A program made the translations under genes and the position numbers. The notes below the pieces were generated by a model. That model searched no databases, was not told where the DNA came from, and saw nothing but the letters and a program-made list of their open reading frames with translations. Shown here one piece after another: positions 1 through 6,866 of a stretch of 7,213 bases of DNA; position 1 is the first letter of the stretch; each line of letters begins with the position of its first letter. Source of the stretch: Bacteroidota bacterium (GTDB taxonomy: Bacteria; Bacteroidota; Bacteroidia; Cytophagales; Cyclobacteriaceae); the NCBI GenBank assembly GCA_023417065.1, contig JAEZGH010000197.1:1-7213 (forward strand), in the 5' to 3' direction.

Positions 1-24
1 GCCGATCTTATTTTTTTGACTATA

Positions 25-56
25 ATTGCAAAAAAACACACATAAGTATAGTTTTG
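25..56 (+). promoter_or_regulatory. Predicted Bacteroidota-type promoter for the TPR/OmpA-like lipoprotein
   Basis: TAGTTTTG at 49-56 is a perfect match to the Bacteroidota -7 element TAnnTTTG. ATTG at 25-28 matches the -33 element TTTG in three of four positions, with a 20-nt spacer. Transcription would then begin near 61-63, giving an A/T-rich leader of about 30 nt before the ATG at 93. This placement is one reason to reject an in-frame ATG at 54, which lies inside the -7 element. The call rests on motif matching only. Confidence 0.6.
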
Positions 57-92
57 CAACCTGTAAAAACACAATTTATAAACCACAATCCA

Positions 93-1865
93 ATGAGAAA
101 AGTATTTTACTCATTTTTAGTCTTTGCGATTATGACCCTTGCGGGCTGTACATTGCCCAAGATGGTAAAAATGTCGAAAGAGCAACAGTTAACCGTGACA
201 CCAACCCCGCTGGAAGTTCACAAGGACACGGTTACATTCGATATGGCTGCCAACCTGCCGGTCAAAATGCTGAAGAAAGGTACCGTTTATACGGTTAATA
301 CTTTCTACAAGTACGGCGATCAGGAGGTAGCACTCGACCCAATCCCTTTCAAAGCTGAAGATTATCCGAACAGCTCAACAGAGCAACCTCGTGTAACCAA
401 AAACTTTGCGTTTGCTTATCAGCCTGCTATGAAGACCGGAACCCTTGAGGTTGTCGGAACTGCAGAAAAAGGCGGCAAGTCGAAATCTACTGAAAGAATG
501 CCTGTAGCTACTGGCGTTATCACAACTTCAAAACTGGTTCAGCCAGTGATTTTTGCAGCTTATGCAGATCACGGATATAACAACCAGGAAGAACTTGAGC
601 CTGTGATTATCCCTGATTTCATCTTCCTTCAGGGAAGCTCTGTACTGAGAAGCTCTGAACTCAGAAGTGCAAAAGGAAAAGAACTCGATGCTTTCATCGC
701 TTCAAAGAACGCAACCCGTACAGTAACTGTAACTGGTACCCACTCTCCTGAAGGTGCTGAGCGTATCAACGCAAGACTTTCTCCGGATCGCGCTGCCGCT
801 ATCGAGAAATTCTACCGCACTCAAATGAAGAAGTATGACTACAAAGGCATGGCTGATTCTATCAACTTCGTGTTGAAGCCTGTCATCCGTGAGTGGACTA
901 ACTTCCGCACAGAACTTGAAAAATACGACGGTCTGACTTCTGAGCAGAAAGCTGAATATCTGAACATCATCAATTCAGGTGGTTCTTTCGAAGAACAGGA
1001 AAAACAAATGAAGCGTCTGCCTACTTACAGAAAGGTATTTGCTAACGTTTATCCTAAACTCAGAACTGCGAAGACTGAAATCCTCGTGGTGAAAGACAAG
1101 AAAACTGATGCTGAGATTTCAGTTCTCGCCAAGCAAATCACACAAGGTGCAAAAGCAGACACACTTTCTTTCGAAGAGCTGATGTACGCTGCAACGCTTA
1201 CTCCTTCCCTGGAAGAGAAAGAAGCTATCTACTCTGCAGCTACTAAAAAAGGTTCTAACTGGAACGCACACAACAACCTTGGCGCGGTTTACCTCGCACA
1301 GGCTAAAGAAAACAGCGCAAATGCTACTGCCCTGGCTGACAAAGCACAGGCACAGCTTGAACTGGCTTCCCGCATTCAGGATGCTCCGGAAATTCAGGCT
1401 AACCTGGCTTCTGTACAGATGATCAAAGGCAACTTCTATGCTGCTTACAACCACGCCGCAAAAGCCCTGAATAGTGGTTTACAGGGTGACAACGCTGCTG
1501 GTGTAAATGGTGTTAAAGGTGCTGCTGAAATCGCTAAAGCACAATATGCTGACGCTATCCGCTCTACTTCAAATGCAACTGATGATGTTGAGAACCTGTT
1601 CAACAAAGGTCTTGCTCAACTCCTCAACAAGGATTTCCAAAACGCTGCTAACTCCTTCAACGATGCAATCCAGAAGGATGGCAATTTCGCCCTGGCACAC
1701 TATGGTGCAGCAGTTGCCGCTGCCCGTCAGAACAATGGCGATGACGTGGTGAAACACCTTACTAACGCTGTTCGCGCAGATTCTAACCTGAAAGCTGCTG
1801 CCCTCAGCGACCTCGAATTCGCAAGCTTCGCGGCTCAGGAATCTTTCAGAAATGCTCTGAGATAA
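93..1865 (+). CDS. Outer-membrane-type lipoprotein with OmpA-like domain and C-terminal TPR repeats
   Basis: A 590-residue protein. The N-terminus has MRK, a hydrophobic stretch and a lipobox LAGC with the acceptor Cys at residue 19, so it should be a type II signal peptide lipoprotein. Residues ~35-150 look beta-rich and are not recognised. Residues ~175-242 resemble an OmpA-like fold: a strand with FLQGSSVL, a helix, strand TVTVTG, then HSPEGAERINARLSPDRAAA, which parallels the family's HTD..G...N..LS..RA. The family Asp is replaced by Ser218, while the Arg is kept (Arg233). About 75 residues (~245-318) follow before YPKLRTAKTEILV, which may be the closing strand; similar insertions are recalled from OmpA-like proteins of Bacteroidales fimbrial clusters (inference). 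Residues ~385-565 form TPR-like helical pairs, clearest at 500-565 (NLFNKGLAQLLNKDFQNAA). The role is probably envelope scaffolding or peptidoglycan association; the exact function is unknown. The ATG at 93 was chosen over 54 because it puts the signal peptide at the start and lies downstream of the predicted promoter. Frequent GCT, AAC and GGT codons suggest high expression. Monocistronic, with its own terminator. Confidence 0.85.
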   Translation: MRKVFYSFLVFAIMTLAGCTLPKMVKMSKEQQLTVTPTPLEVHKDTVTFDMAANLPVKMLKKGTVYTVNTFYKYGDQEVALDPIPFKAEDYPNSSTEQPRVTKNFAFAYQPAMKTGTLEVVGTAEKGGKSKSTERMPVATGVITTSKLVQPVIFAAYADHGYNNQEELEPVIIPDFIFLQGSSVLRSSELRSAKGKELDAFIASKNATRTVTVTGTHSPEGAERINARLSPDRAAAIEKFYRTQMKKYDYKGMADSINFVLKPVIREWTNFRTELEKYDGLTSEQKAEYLNIINSGGSFEEQEKQMKRLPTYRKVFANVYPKLRTAKTEILVVKDKKTDAEISVLAKQITQGAKADTLSFEELMYAATLTPSLEEKEAIYSAATKKGSNWNAHNNLGAVYLAQAKENSANATALADKAQAQLELASRIQDAPEIQANLASVQMIKGNFYAAYNHAAKALNSGLQGDNAAGVNGVKGAAEIAKAQYADAIRSTSNATDDVENLFNKGLAQLLNKDFQNAANSFNDAIQKDGNFALAHYGAAVAAARQNNGDDVVKHLTNAVRADSNLKAAALSDLEFASFAAQESFRNALR

Positions 1866-1887
1866 TCGGCCCGATTACGATAATCTG

Positions 1888-1917
1888 AAAACCCCGCCCA
1901 AAAGCGGGGTTTTCTCG
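1888..1917 (+). terminator. Intrinsic terminator after the lipoprotein gene
   Basis: A perfect 10-bp stem, AAAACCCCGC (1888-1897) with GCGGGGTTTT (1904-1913), closes a 6-nt loop. It starts 22 bases after the stop codon. The T-run is part of the 3' arm. The symmetric A and T flanks mean it could also work on the other strand, but no minus-strand gene approaches here. Confidence 0.9.
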
Positions 1918-1950
1918 TTTCTGACGGCTCCAATTAAAGACTGCGTTTTG

Positions 1951-1982
1951 TTTGCCCAATCACCCCTACCGTACTATTTTTA
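1951..1982 (+). promoter_or_regulatory. Predicted promoter for pdhB
   Basis: TTTG at 1951-1954 is a perfect -33 element. After a 20-nt spacer comes TATTTTTA at 1975-1982, which differs from TAnnTTTG only in the last base. The predicted start, near 1988, leaves a leader of about 15 nt before the ATG at 2003. No Shine-Dalgarno sequence is visible in that leader. The position directly after the upstream terminator supports an independent unit. Confidence 0.5.
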
Positions 1983-2002
1983 CGCGCTTTTCAACTTAAG
2001 AT

Positions 2003-2983
2003 ATGAGAGAAATTCAGTTTAGAGAGGCTTTGCGCGAGGCGATGAGCGAGGAAATGCGCAGAGATCAGAGCATTTTCCTAATGGGTGAAGAAGTAGCCGA
2101 ATACAATGGTGCTTACAAAGTGAGCCAGGGCATGCTGGACGAATTCGGGCCTGAAAGGGTGCTGGATACGCCCATTTCAGAACTGGGTTTTGCGGGTATC
2201 GGCGTCGGCGCAGCCGCCAACGGCCTCCGCCCGATCATCGAATTCATGACATTCAACTTCTCCCTGGTTGCCATCGATCAGATCATCAACTCTGCGGCGA
2301 AGATGCTCTCTATGTCTGGTGGACAGTACAGCGTACCCATCGTGTTCCGAGGTCCTACCGGAAATGCCGGCCAACTCGGCGCCCAACACTCCCAAAACTT
2401 TGAAAACTGGTTTGCCAATACGCCAGGTCTGAAAGTCGTAGTTCCTTCTAACCCTTACGACGCAAAAGGCCTCCTCAAGACGTCGATCCGGGATAACGAC
2501 CCCGTTATCTTCATGGAATCGGAGCTTATGTACGGTGACAAAATGCACGTCCCTGCAGAAGAATACCTCATTCCAATTGGTGTTGCCGACGTTAAGAAAG
2601 AAGGATCCGATGTCACCATCGTATCATTCGGAAAAATCATGAAGGTTGCCCTGGCAGCGGCAGCGGAACTCGAAAAAGACGGTATTTCCGCCGAAGTTAT
2701 CGACCTCCGCTCTGTGCGTCCGATTGACTATGCAACAGTAGTAGAGTCCGTCAAGAAAACGAACCGGCTGGTGGTTGTCGAAGAAGCATGGCCGCTGTCG
2801 TCAATCGCTACCGAAATCGCTTACCACGTACAACGCCACGCGTTCGATTACCTCGACGCTCCCGTTCACCGCGTGAACAGCCTCGACGTGCCCCTTCCCT
2901 ACGCACCGACGCTGATTCAGGCGATCCTGCCCAACGTAGAAAAGACCATAAAGGCAGTAAGAGCCGTAATGTACCTCGATTAA
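2003..2983 (+). CDS. pdhB: Pyruvate dehydrogenase E1 component, beta subunit
   Basis: A 326-residue cytosolic protein, the usual length for E1 beta. With E1 alpha it forms the thiamine diphosphate-dependent E1 that decarboxylates pyruvate and acetylates the lipoyl groups of E2, yielding acetyl-CoA. The order is an N-terminal transketolase-type pyrimidine-binding domain (~1-180) and a C-terminal transketolase domain (~195-318). DTPISE carries Glu60, the equivalent of the Glu that activates the cofactor pyrimidine ring. AQHSQ carries His129, matching the conserved active-site His of E1 beta. SNPYDAKGLLKTSIRDNDPV and DLRSVRPID are further family signatures. The ATG start gives the standard MREIQFREAL N-terminus. 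E1 alpha, E2 and E3 are not adjacent: the gene sits alone between its own promoter and terminator. A branched-chain 2-oxoacid dehydrogenase beta subunit is the main alternative; overall resemblance favours the pyruvate enzyme. Confidence 0.92.
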   Translation: MREIQFREALREAMSEEMRRDQSIFLMGEEVAEYNGAYKVSQGMLDEFGPERVLDTPISELGFAGIGVGAAANGLRPIIEFMTFNFSLVAIDQIINSAAKMLSMSGGQYSVPIVFRGPTGNAGQLGAQHSQNFENWFANTPGLKVVVPSNPYDAKGLLKTSIRDNDPVIFMESELMYGDKMHVPAEEYLIPIGVADVKKEGSDVTIVSFGKIMKVALAAAAELEKDGISAEVIDLRSVRPIDYATVVESVKKTNRLVVVEEAWPLSSIATEIAYHVQRHAFDYLDAPVHRVNSLDVPLPYAPTLIQAILPNVEKTIKAVRAVMYLD

Positions 2984-3002
2984 TTTCGAGCCTTATCATA
3001 TC

Positions 3003-3034
3003 AAAAGAGGCTGCCTCAAAAGGGCAGCCTTTTT
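3003..3034 (+). terminator. Intrinsic terminator after pdhB, probably bidirectional
   Basis: An 8-bp stem, AGGCTGCC (3008-3015) with GGCAGCCT (3023-3030), has a 7-nt loop. It is preceded by AAAA (3003-3006) and followed by a T-run (3030-3034). A G-U pair (3007 with 3031) and the A/T flanks extend the stem. On the minus strand the hairpin is followed by CTTTT, so it may also end the converging fahA-flavin reductase transcript, whose last stop is about 150 bp away. No better minus-strand terminator is visible nearer. Confidence 0.85.
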
Positions 3035-3071
3035 ATATTTCTGATTTCTGATGAAGTTGGCTGGGTTTCGC

Positions 3072-3185
3072 TAACGGCAACAGAGCGTTCGTGCCTTCGG
3101 CAGTGTGATTTTGAGAGTGAAGAGCTGCGTGTACCCGGTTTAAAAGAGTGACTGGCAACGGGTAACTGGCAACAATAACGGCAAC
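3072..3185. repeat. Short dispersed GGCAAC-containing repeats in the convergent intergenic region
   Basis: TAACGGCAAC occurs twice exactly (3072-3081 and 3176-3185). ACTGGCAAC occurs twice with 14-bp spacing (3151-3159 and 3165-3173). All four share GGCAAC in one orientation. They lie between the two converging genes, beyond the terminator hairpin. No reading frame here looks real. The repeats may be remnants of a family scattered through the genome; the window alone cannot show that. Confidence 0.45.
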
Positions 3186-3187
3186 GC

Positions 3188-4054
3188 TTACCAGGCAGAA
3201 TACCTAAGAAGCACCTGCCAGGCTTCGGCCACCTTGCCCTGAGCAATGAATTCTTTTGCCTTCCGCGCGGCCTCTTCCCGGGAAAGGGAGGTCCCCAATG
3301 TTAAAAAGACCGGATGAGCAACATCCAGGGAAGGGATCGCCTCCACATTGGCAAGCTGTGCCAGGTCATTGCCCGTAAGTACATCACTACTGCGAATGGT
3401 CGCGGGAATATTGTCGATGCCTATTCCCTTTTTCCCGACAGGCTTGGGCACCTTAAACAGCGACTCCCGGCCAATGCGCGCATACCAGTCCCCGCCAAGT
3501 CGCGCCACTGCGTCGAGCCTCACCGGGTCGATTTTCCCATTTTCATCGAGTATTGCATCTGACACGTGCATCAGTACGACTTCACAAATGATCAGATTTG
3601 CTGCCCCACCCTGATCACCCGTAGGGATCACCTGCCGGACTTTACACTCCATCGCCACAGGAGCCTCATTCACACGGGGCGGCCGAACCTTCACAGAAGG
3701 CGCCTCCGTGAATCCGGCCTTGACGAATTCATTTACACCCTTTTCATATTCAGTGCTGGCCAGCGAAACCTGCTGCACCATGTCATAGTTCACAATGTGA
3801 ATAACAACTTCCGGGACTTCAAGTATGTTTTCATGCGTATGCTTCGTGGTATTGTCACGAACGCGTCTGGCAGGAGAAAACACCAGAATAGGCGGGTTCG
3901 AACCAAAACAGTTGAAAAAACTGAAAGGGCTCAGGTTCACCCTGCCCGCGCTGTCGATGGTACTGGCCAGCGCAATAGGTCTGGGGGTTACCGCTCCGAG
4001 GAGATAACCATGAAGGCTGGATACCGATATATTTTCAGGGTCAATTACAGGCAT
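3188..4054 (-). CDS. Flavin reductase-like (split-barrel FMN-binding) protein linked to fahA
   Basis: A 288-residue predicted cytosolic protein. Residues ~10-200 match the flavin reductase-like/DIM6-NTAB flavoprotein family: TPRPIALASTID (23-34), NLSPFSFFNCF (40-50), NPPILVFSP (53-61) and a DNTTKHTHENI segment (67-77) corresponding to the usual D..KDT..NI flavin-binding region. Such proteins bind FMN, but whether this one is a reductase or an oxygenase partner cannot be read from sequence. About 85 extra C-terminal residues include GIDNIPATIRSSDVLTGND and a helical tail (259-284). The start is taken as ATG 4054-4052; a TTG three codons earlier abuts the fahA stop. It is the second gene of an operon with fahA, nine bases downstream and in the same frame, so translational coupling is likely. 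Context suggests a role with aromatic amino-acid breakdown. No signal peptide or membrane segment is seen. Confidence 0.82.
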   Translation of the reverse strand: MPVIDPENISVSSLHGYLLGAVTPRPIALASTIDSAGRVNLSPFSFFNCFGSNPPILVFSPARRVRDNTTKHTHENILEVPEVVIHIVNYDMVQQVSLASTEYEKGVNEFVKAGFTEAPSVKVRPPRVNEAPVAMECKVRQVIPTGDQGGAANLIICEVVLMHVSDAILDENGKIDPVRLDAVARLGGDWYARIGRESLFKVPKPVGKKGIGIDNIPATIRSSDVLTGNDLAQLANVEAIPSLDVAHPVFLTLGTSLSREEAARKAKEFIAQGKVAEAWQVLLRYSAW

Positions 4055-4063
4055 TACATTCAA

Positions 4064-5329
4064 TCATAAAGATGGAAGAATCTTTCCACGGCATTCACCA
4101 AACCCGACACGAATACCGGTCTTTTCAGCATGGCCCCGCATAATAACCGTGTCGTTGTCTTCAAGAAATGCACGCACAGATCCATCAGGCATAGAAAGCG
4201 GTCGCTTACCATTCCAGGTGAGTTCGAGGAGTGAACCATATGAGCCGGGTGAAGGCCCGCTGATGGTTCCGGAGGCGTAAAGGTCGCCGATCTGAATATT
4301 GCACCCGTTCACCGTATGATGCGCAAGCTGTTGCGCCATATTCCAGTACAGGTACTTCATATTAGTGCGGCACACGACCACCTCATCTGTTGAGCTTCCT
4401 TTTATACACGCTTCAAGGTGAACGTCGAAATTTCTCCTGCCTTCAAAAGCCAGATAAGGTAATACTTCAGGATTTTGTTCCGGGCCATCGGCGCGAAATG
4501 GTTCCAGGGCGTCGAGTGTTACAACCCATGGCGAAATCGTCGAGCCAAAGTTCTTGCCGAGAAATGGTCCGAGCGGAACATATTCCCATTGCTGTATATC
4601 GCGTGCAGACCAATCGTTGAAAAGTACTACTCCTGCGATAGATGCTTCAGCCTGCGCCGTAGAAACAGCCTGACCGAGCGGAGTGTCCGTGCAGGTTATA
4701 AAAGCTGTTTCAAGTTCGAAATCCAGTTTTCGCGACGGACCGAACACAGGACTCTCCTGGTCCGGAAGCTTGATCTGGCCTTTCGGCCGATGGAGATCGG
4801 TACCAGACACGACAATGGAGGAAGCCCGGCCATGATATCCCACGGGGAGATGTTTCCAGTTTGGCAGTAATGCGTTAGCTGGATCGCGGAACATCGATCC
4901 TACGTTTCTCGCGTGTTCTTCGCTGCTGTAAAAGTCCGTATAGTTCCTTACTTCGACAGGAAGCAGCATCGTGACGTCTTTGGATCTGATCAGCGCACGG
5001 GACAAAGTTTCCTGATCATTTTGCAAGGCAGGGTTAGGCTTTGAAAGCAGTTCCTGAATTCTGGTTCTTACCCCGGAGATTGCTCCGCGTCCCTGTTTGA
5101 AGAAAGCATTAAGCGATGACTGATTGAAGATCTGATCGGGCAAATTCAATCCGGTGAAGTATCCTTTCTCATAAAGAACATGGAGGTCGAGAATGAAGTC
5201 ACCAATCGCAGTGCACACGTGCGTATCGCGGTGCCTGAAGACACCGAAAGGAATATTGTGAACTGAAAAATCAGAATGCGGCGGTACGTCCACCCAGCTT
5301 TCAGACTCAAACTGGACTGATGGTTTCAT
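4064..5329 (-). CDS. fahA: Fumarylacetoacetase (fumarylacetoacetate hydrolase)
   Basis: A 421-residue protein, the length of the full two-domain enzyme. It hydrolyses 4-fumarylacetoacetate to fumarate and acetoacetate, the last step of tyrosine degradation through homogentisate. The N-terminal domain (~15-118) resembles the SH3-like FAH N-terminal domain, and the catalytic hydrolase domain follows. By comparison with the mammalian enzyme, NYTDFYSSEEHARNVGSMFR (129-148) supplies metal ligand Asp132, Tyr134, catalytic His139 and Arg148. KLDFELE supplies ligands Glu205 and Glu207. NDWSARDIQQWEY supplies ligand Asp239, Arg243, Gln246/247 and Tyr250. Lys259, Thr355 (ASGTISGP) and Glu369 are also present, so the enzyme should be active. 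The ATG at 5329 gives a normal N-terminus. It leads a minus-strand operon with the flavin reductase-like gene and diverges from rsmF. Other pathway genes (hppD, hmgA) are not in the window. Confidence 0.96.
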   Translation of the reverse strand: MKPSVQFESESWVDVPPHSDFSVHNIPFGVFRHRDTHVCTAIGDFILDLHVLYEKGYFTGLNLPDQIFNQSSLNAFFKQGRGAISGVRTRIQELLSKPNPALQNDQETLSRALIRSKDVTMLLPVEVRNYTDFYSSEEHARNVGSMFRDPANALLPNWKHLPVGYHGRASSIVVSGTDLHRPKGQIKLPDQESPVFGPSRKLDFELETAFITCTDTPLGQAVSTAQAEASIAGVVLFNDWSARDIQQWEYVPLGPFLGKNFGSTISPWVVTLDALEPFRADGPEQNPEVLPYLAFEGRRNFDVHLEACIKGSSTDEVVVCRTNMKYLYWNMAQQLAHHTVNGCNIQIGDLYASGTISGPSPGSYGSLLELTWNGKRPLSMPDGSVRAFLEDNDTVIMRGHAEKTGIRVGFGECRGKILPSL

Positions 5330-5354
5330 GAGGTTAATGCTATTCGAGTACGCG

Positions 5355-5386
5355 ACAAGTTATAGGATTTATAATCTTTGGCCAAA
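5355..5386 (-). promoter_or_regulatory. Candidate promoter for the fahA operon
   Basis: Reading the minus strand, TTTG (5386-5383) is a perfect -33 element. A 20-nt spacer leads to TAACTTGT (5362-5355), an imperfect version of TAnnTTTG. The leader to the ATG at 5329 would be about 20 nt. The -33 box lies inside the 12-bp palindrome at 5376-5387, so a protein bound there could block transcription. Motif evidence is weak. Confidence 0.35.
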
Positions 5387-5387
5387 G
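5376..5387. promoter_or_regulatory. Perfect 12-bp palindrome, candidate operator
   Basis: CTTTGGCCAAAG is a perfect inverted repeat without spacer in the 117-bp region between the divergent fahA and rsmF genes. It overlaps the candidate fahA -33 element. Its symmetry and position fit a dimeric regulator site. No regulator gene is in the window, and a 12-bp palindrome can also arise by chance. Confidence 0.35.
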
Positions 5388-5431
5388 TCGAATTCAGGAG
5401 ACATCTGCGATGGCTTTTGCATTCGAACGAT

Positions 5432-5439
5432 TAGTTTTG
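5432..5439 (+). promoter_or_regulatory. Candidate -7 element for rsmF
   Basis: TAGTTTTG is a perfect TAnnTTTG match, identical to the one before the lipoprotein gene. No TTTG-like box sits at the expected distance upstream. The start site would fall at about 5445-5447, at or next to the ATG, so the transcript would be leaderless or nearly so. It could be a chance match. Confidence 0.3.
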
Positions 5440-5446
5440 AAGCCAT

Positions 5447-6796
5447 ATGTCGAGCATACCGGAACAGTTTGAAGAACGCATGACCACGTTGCTTGGGACA
5501 GACTATCCAAACTTCGTCGGCGTGCTGGACTCACCGGCTCCGGTGAGCATTCGCCTTAACTCCCTGAAGCAGGTGGAGTTAAAAACCTCGGGTGTTGTTC
5601 CGTGGGCTGAAAGAGGATTTTATCTGGCATCGCGGCCGGTTTTCACCCTCGATCCGCGTTTTCATGCCGGGGCATATTATGTTCAGGAGGCGAGTTCGAT
5701 GTTTTTGGAGCAGGCGCTTTTGCAGCACGCCCCACTTGACCGTCCGGCAACGTTTCTTGATTTGTGTGCCGCTCCCGGGGGAAAGTCGACGCATATCCAG
5801 AACCTGATTCATAACGACAGCCTCCTGGTTTCCAATGAAGTCATTCGGTCGCGGGTAGGCGCACTGGTTGAGAATCTGCAGAAGTGGGGCGGGGCCAATT
5901 GTGTCGTTACGTCAAATGACGCGGAGGATTTTCAACAGATACCCGGCCTGTTTGATGTGATTGTCGTAGATGCACCCTGTTCGGGCGAAGGCATGTTCCG
6001 CAAAGACCCGGGTGCGCGTACGGAGTGGTCGCCCGAAAATGTAGCCATCTGTGCTGCGCGGCAAAAGCGAATCGTCGAATCGGTGTGGCCTGCATTAAAG
6101 GAAAACGGGTTGTTGATCTACAGCACCTGCACCTTCAACCGTGCTGAGAATGAAGAAAACCTCCTGTGGCTCGCGCAAAACCACGACGTCGAATTCCTGG
6201 CAATCAAAACTGACCCAGAATGGGGTATCGAGGAAGTAGCGGAAGGTTCGGTTCGGGGATACCGATTCTATCCGCACAAAGTAGCGGGTGAAGGTTTTTT
6301 TCTGGCAGTGGTGCGGAAGCGAGAGCATGAAGACATCCCACATTTCCGAAACTCGCCAAAGGATGCGTTTTCTGCACCTTCGAAAAAAATAATTCAGGAA
6401 GTTGAGACATGGCTCCTGCCCGGGGACTATTCCTTCATTCAGCGGGAAGACATCATACAGTCGCTTCCAGCCAGGTGGCAACATGTGATCTGGGGATTGA
6501 CCAGAAAGTTGAGGGTTACGTACGCCGGAACATATCTGGCGACGCAAAAAAACAACAAACTGGTTCCGGAACATCCGCTCGCACTTTCTTCCGTCCTTAA
6601 TCACAGCCACTTTCAAACGCTTGAACTAACTGAGGCTGAGGCTCTCTCCTATCTCAGGAAGGAAAGCCTGAATCTCGACACAGATTACCGGGGGTTTGCA
6701 ATTATGGCCTTTGAGGGCCTTCCATTGGGCTGGGGAAATGTTCTTCCCGGCAGGATAAACAATCTCTATCCATCGGGTTGGAGGATCCGAATGTAG
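5447..6796 (+). CDS. rsmF: RsmF-type 16S rRNA (cytosine-C5) methyltransferase, NOL1/NOP2/Sun family
   Basis: A 449-residue cytosolic enzyme predicted to transfer a methyl group from S-adenosylmethionine to C5 of a cytosine in 16S rRNA. An N-terminal RNA-binding part (1-100) includes SIRLNSL and YYVQEASSM. The Rossmann methyltransferase core (~100-292) has DLCAAPGGKSTH (105-116, SAM-binding motif I), SNE (129-131), ND (157-158), DAPCSGEGMFRKD (175-187, Cys178) and STCTF (226-230, Cys228). These are the two Cys of the family, the second the expected nucleophile. GEGFFLAVVRK (281-291) ends the core. The C-terminal part (~310-449), with RVTYAGTYLA, DYRGFAIMAFEG, PLGWGN and NNLYPSGWRIR, fits the pre-PUA/PUA-like RNA-binding region of RsmF rather than RsmB. 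An in-frame TGA at 5438-5440 closes the frame just upstream, fixing the ATG at 5447 as first available. No Shine-Dalgarno sequence. The exact modified base cannot be inferred. Confidence 0.9.
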   Translation: MSSIPEQFEERMTTLLGTDYPNFVGVLDSPAPVSIRLNSLKQVELKTSGVVPWAERGFYLASRPVFTLDPRFHAGAYYVQEASSMFLEQALLQHAPLDRPATFLDLCAAPGGKSTHIQNLIHNDSLLVSNEVIRSRVGALVENLQKWGGANCVVTSNDAEDFQQIPGLFDVIVVDAPCSGEGMFRKDPGARTEWSPENVAICAARQKRIVESVWPALKENGLLIYSTCTFNRAENEENLLWLAQNHDVEFLAIKTDPEWGIEEVAEGSVRGYRFYPHKVAGEGFFLAVVRKREHEDIPHFRNSPKDAFSAPSKKIIQEVETWLLPGDYSFIQREDIIQSLPARWQHVIWGLTRKLRVTYAGTYLATQKNNKLVPEHPLALSSVLNHSHFQTLELTEAEALSYLRKESLNLDTDYRGFAIMAFEGLPLGWGNVLPGRINNLYPSGWRIRM

Positions 6797-6866
6797 GGCC
6801 AGTCTTTCCTACCACACCCCGAACGTCGCTTTCCTAATACTTGTTCGCTTCACGGAACTCTGCGAG

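Noticed and set aside
54..92. Upstream in-frame ATG that would extend the lipoprotein by 13 residues
   Set aside because: It lies in the predicted -7 promoter element and would push the lipoprotein signal peptide inward; the ATG at 93 gives a normal signal peptide with Cys19.
26..298. 90-codon plus-strand frame overlapping the start of the lipoprotein gene
   Set aside because: Out-of-frame shadow with no recognisable domain; it spans the predicted promoter and the well-supported lipoprotein start.
4055..4063. TTG start for the flavin reductase-like protein, adding three residues
   Set aside because: An ATG three codons later gives the more natural start MPVIDPENIS; the TTG simply follows the fahA stop. 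It remains possible.
3566..4069. 167-codon plus-strand frame opposite the flavin reductase-like gene
   Set aside because: Antisense to a gene with clear family motifs; its translation is rich in Arg, His and Asn and has no recognisable domain.
6095..6616. 173-codon minus-strand frame opposite rsmF
   Set aside because: Antisense shadow of a conserved methyltransferase; low-quality composition and no domain.
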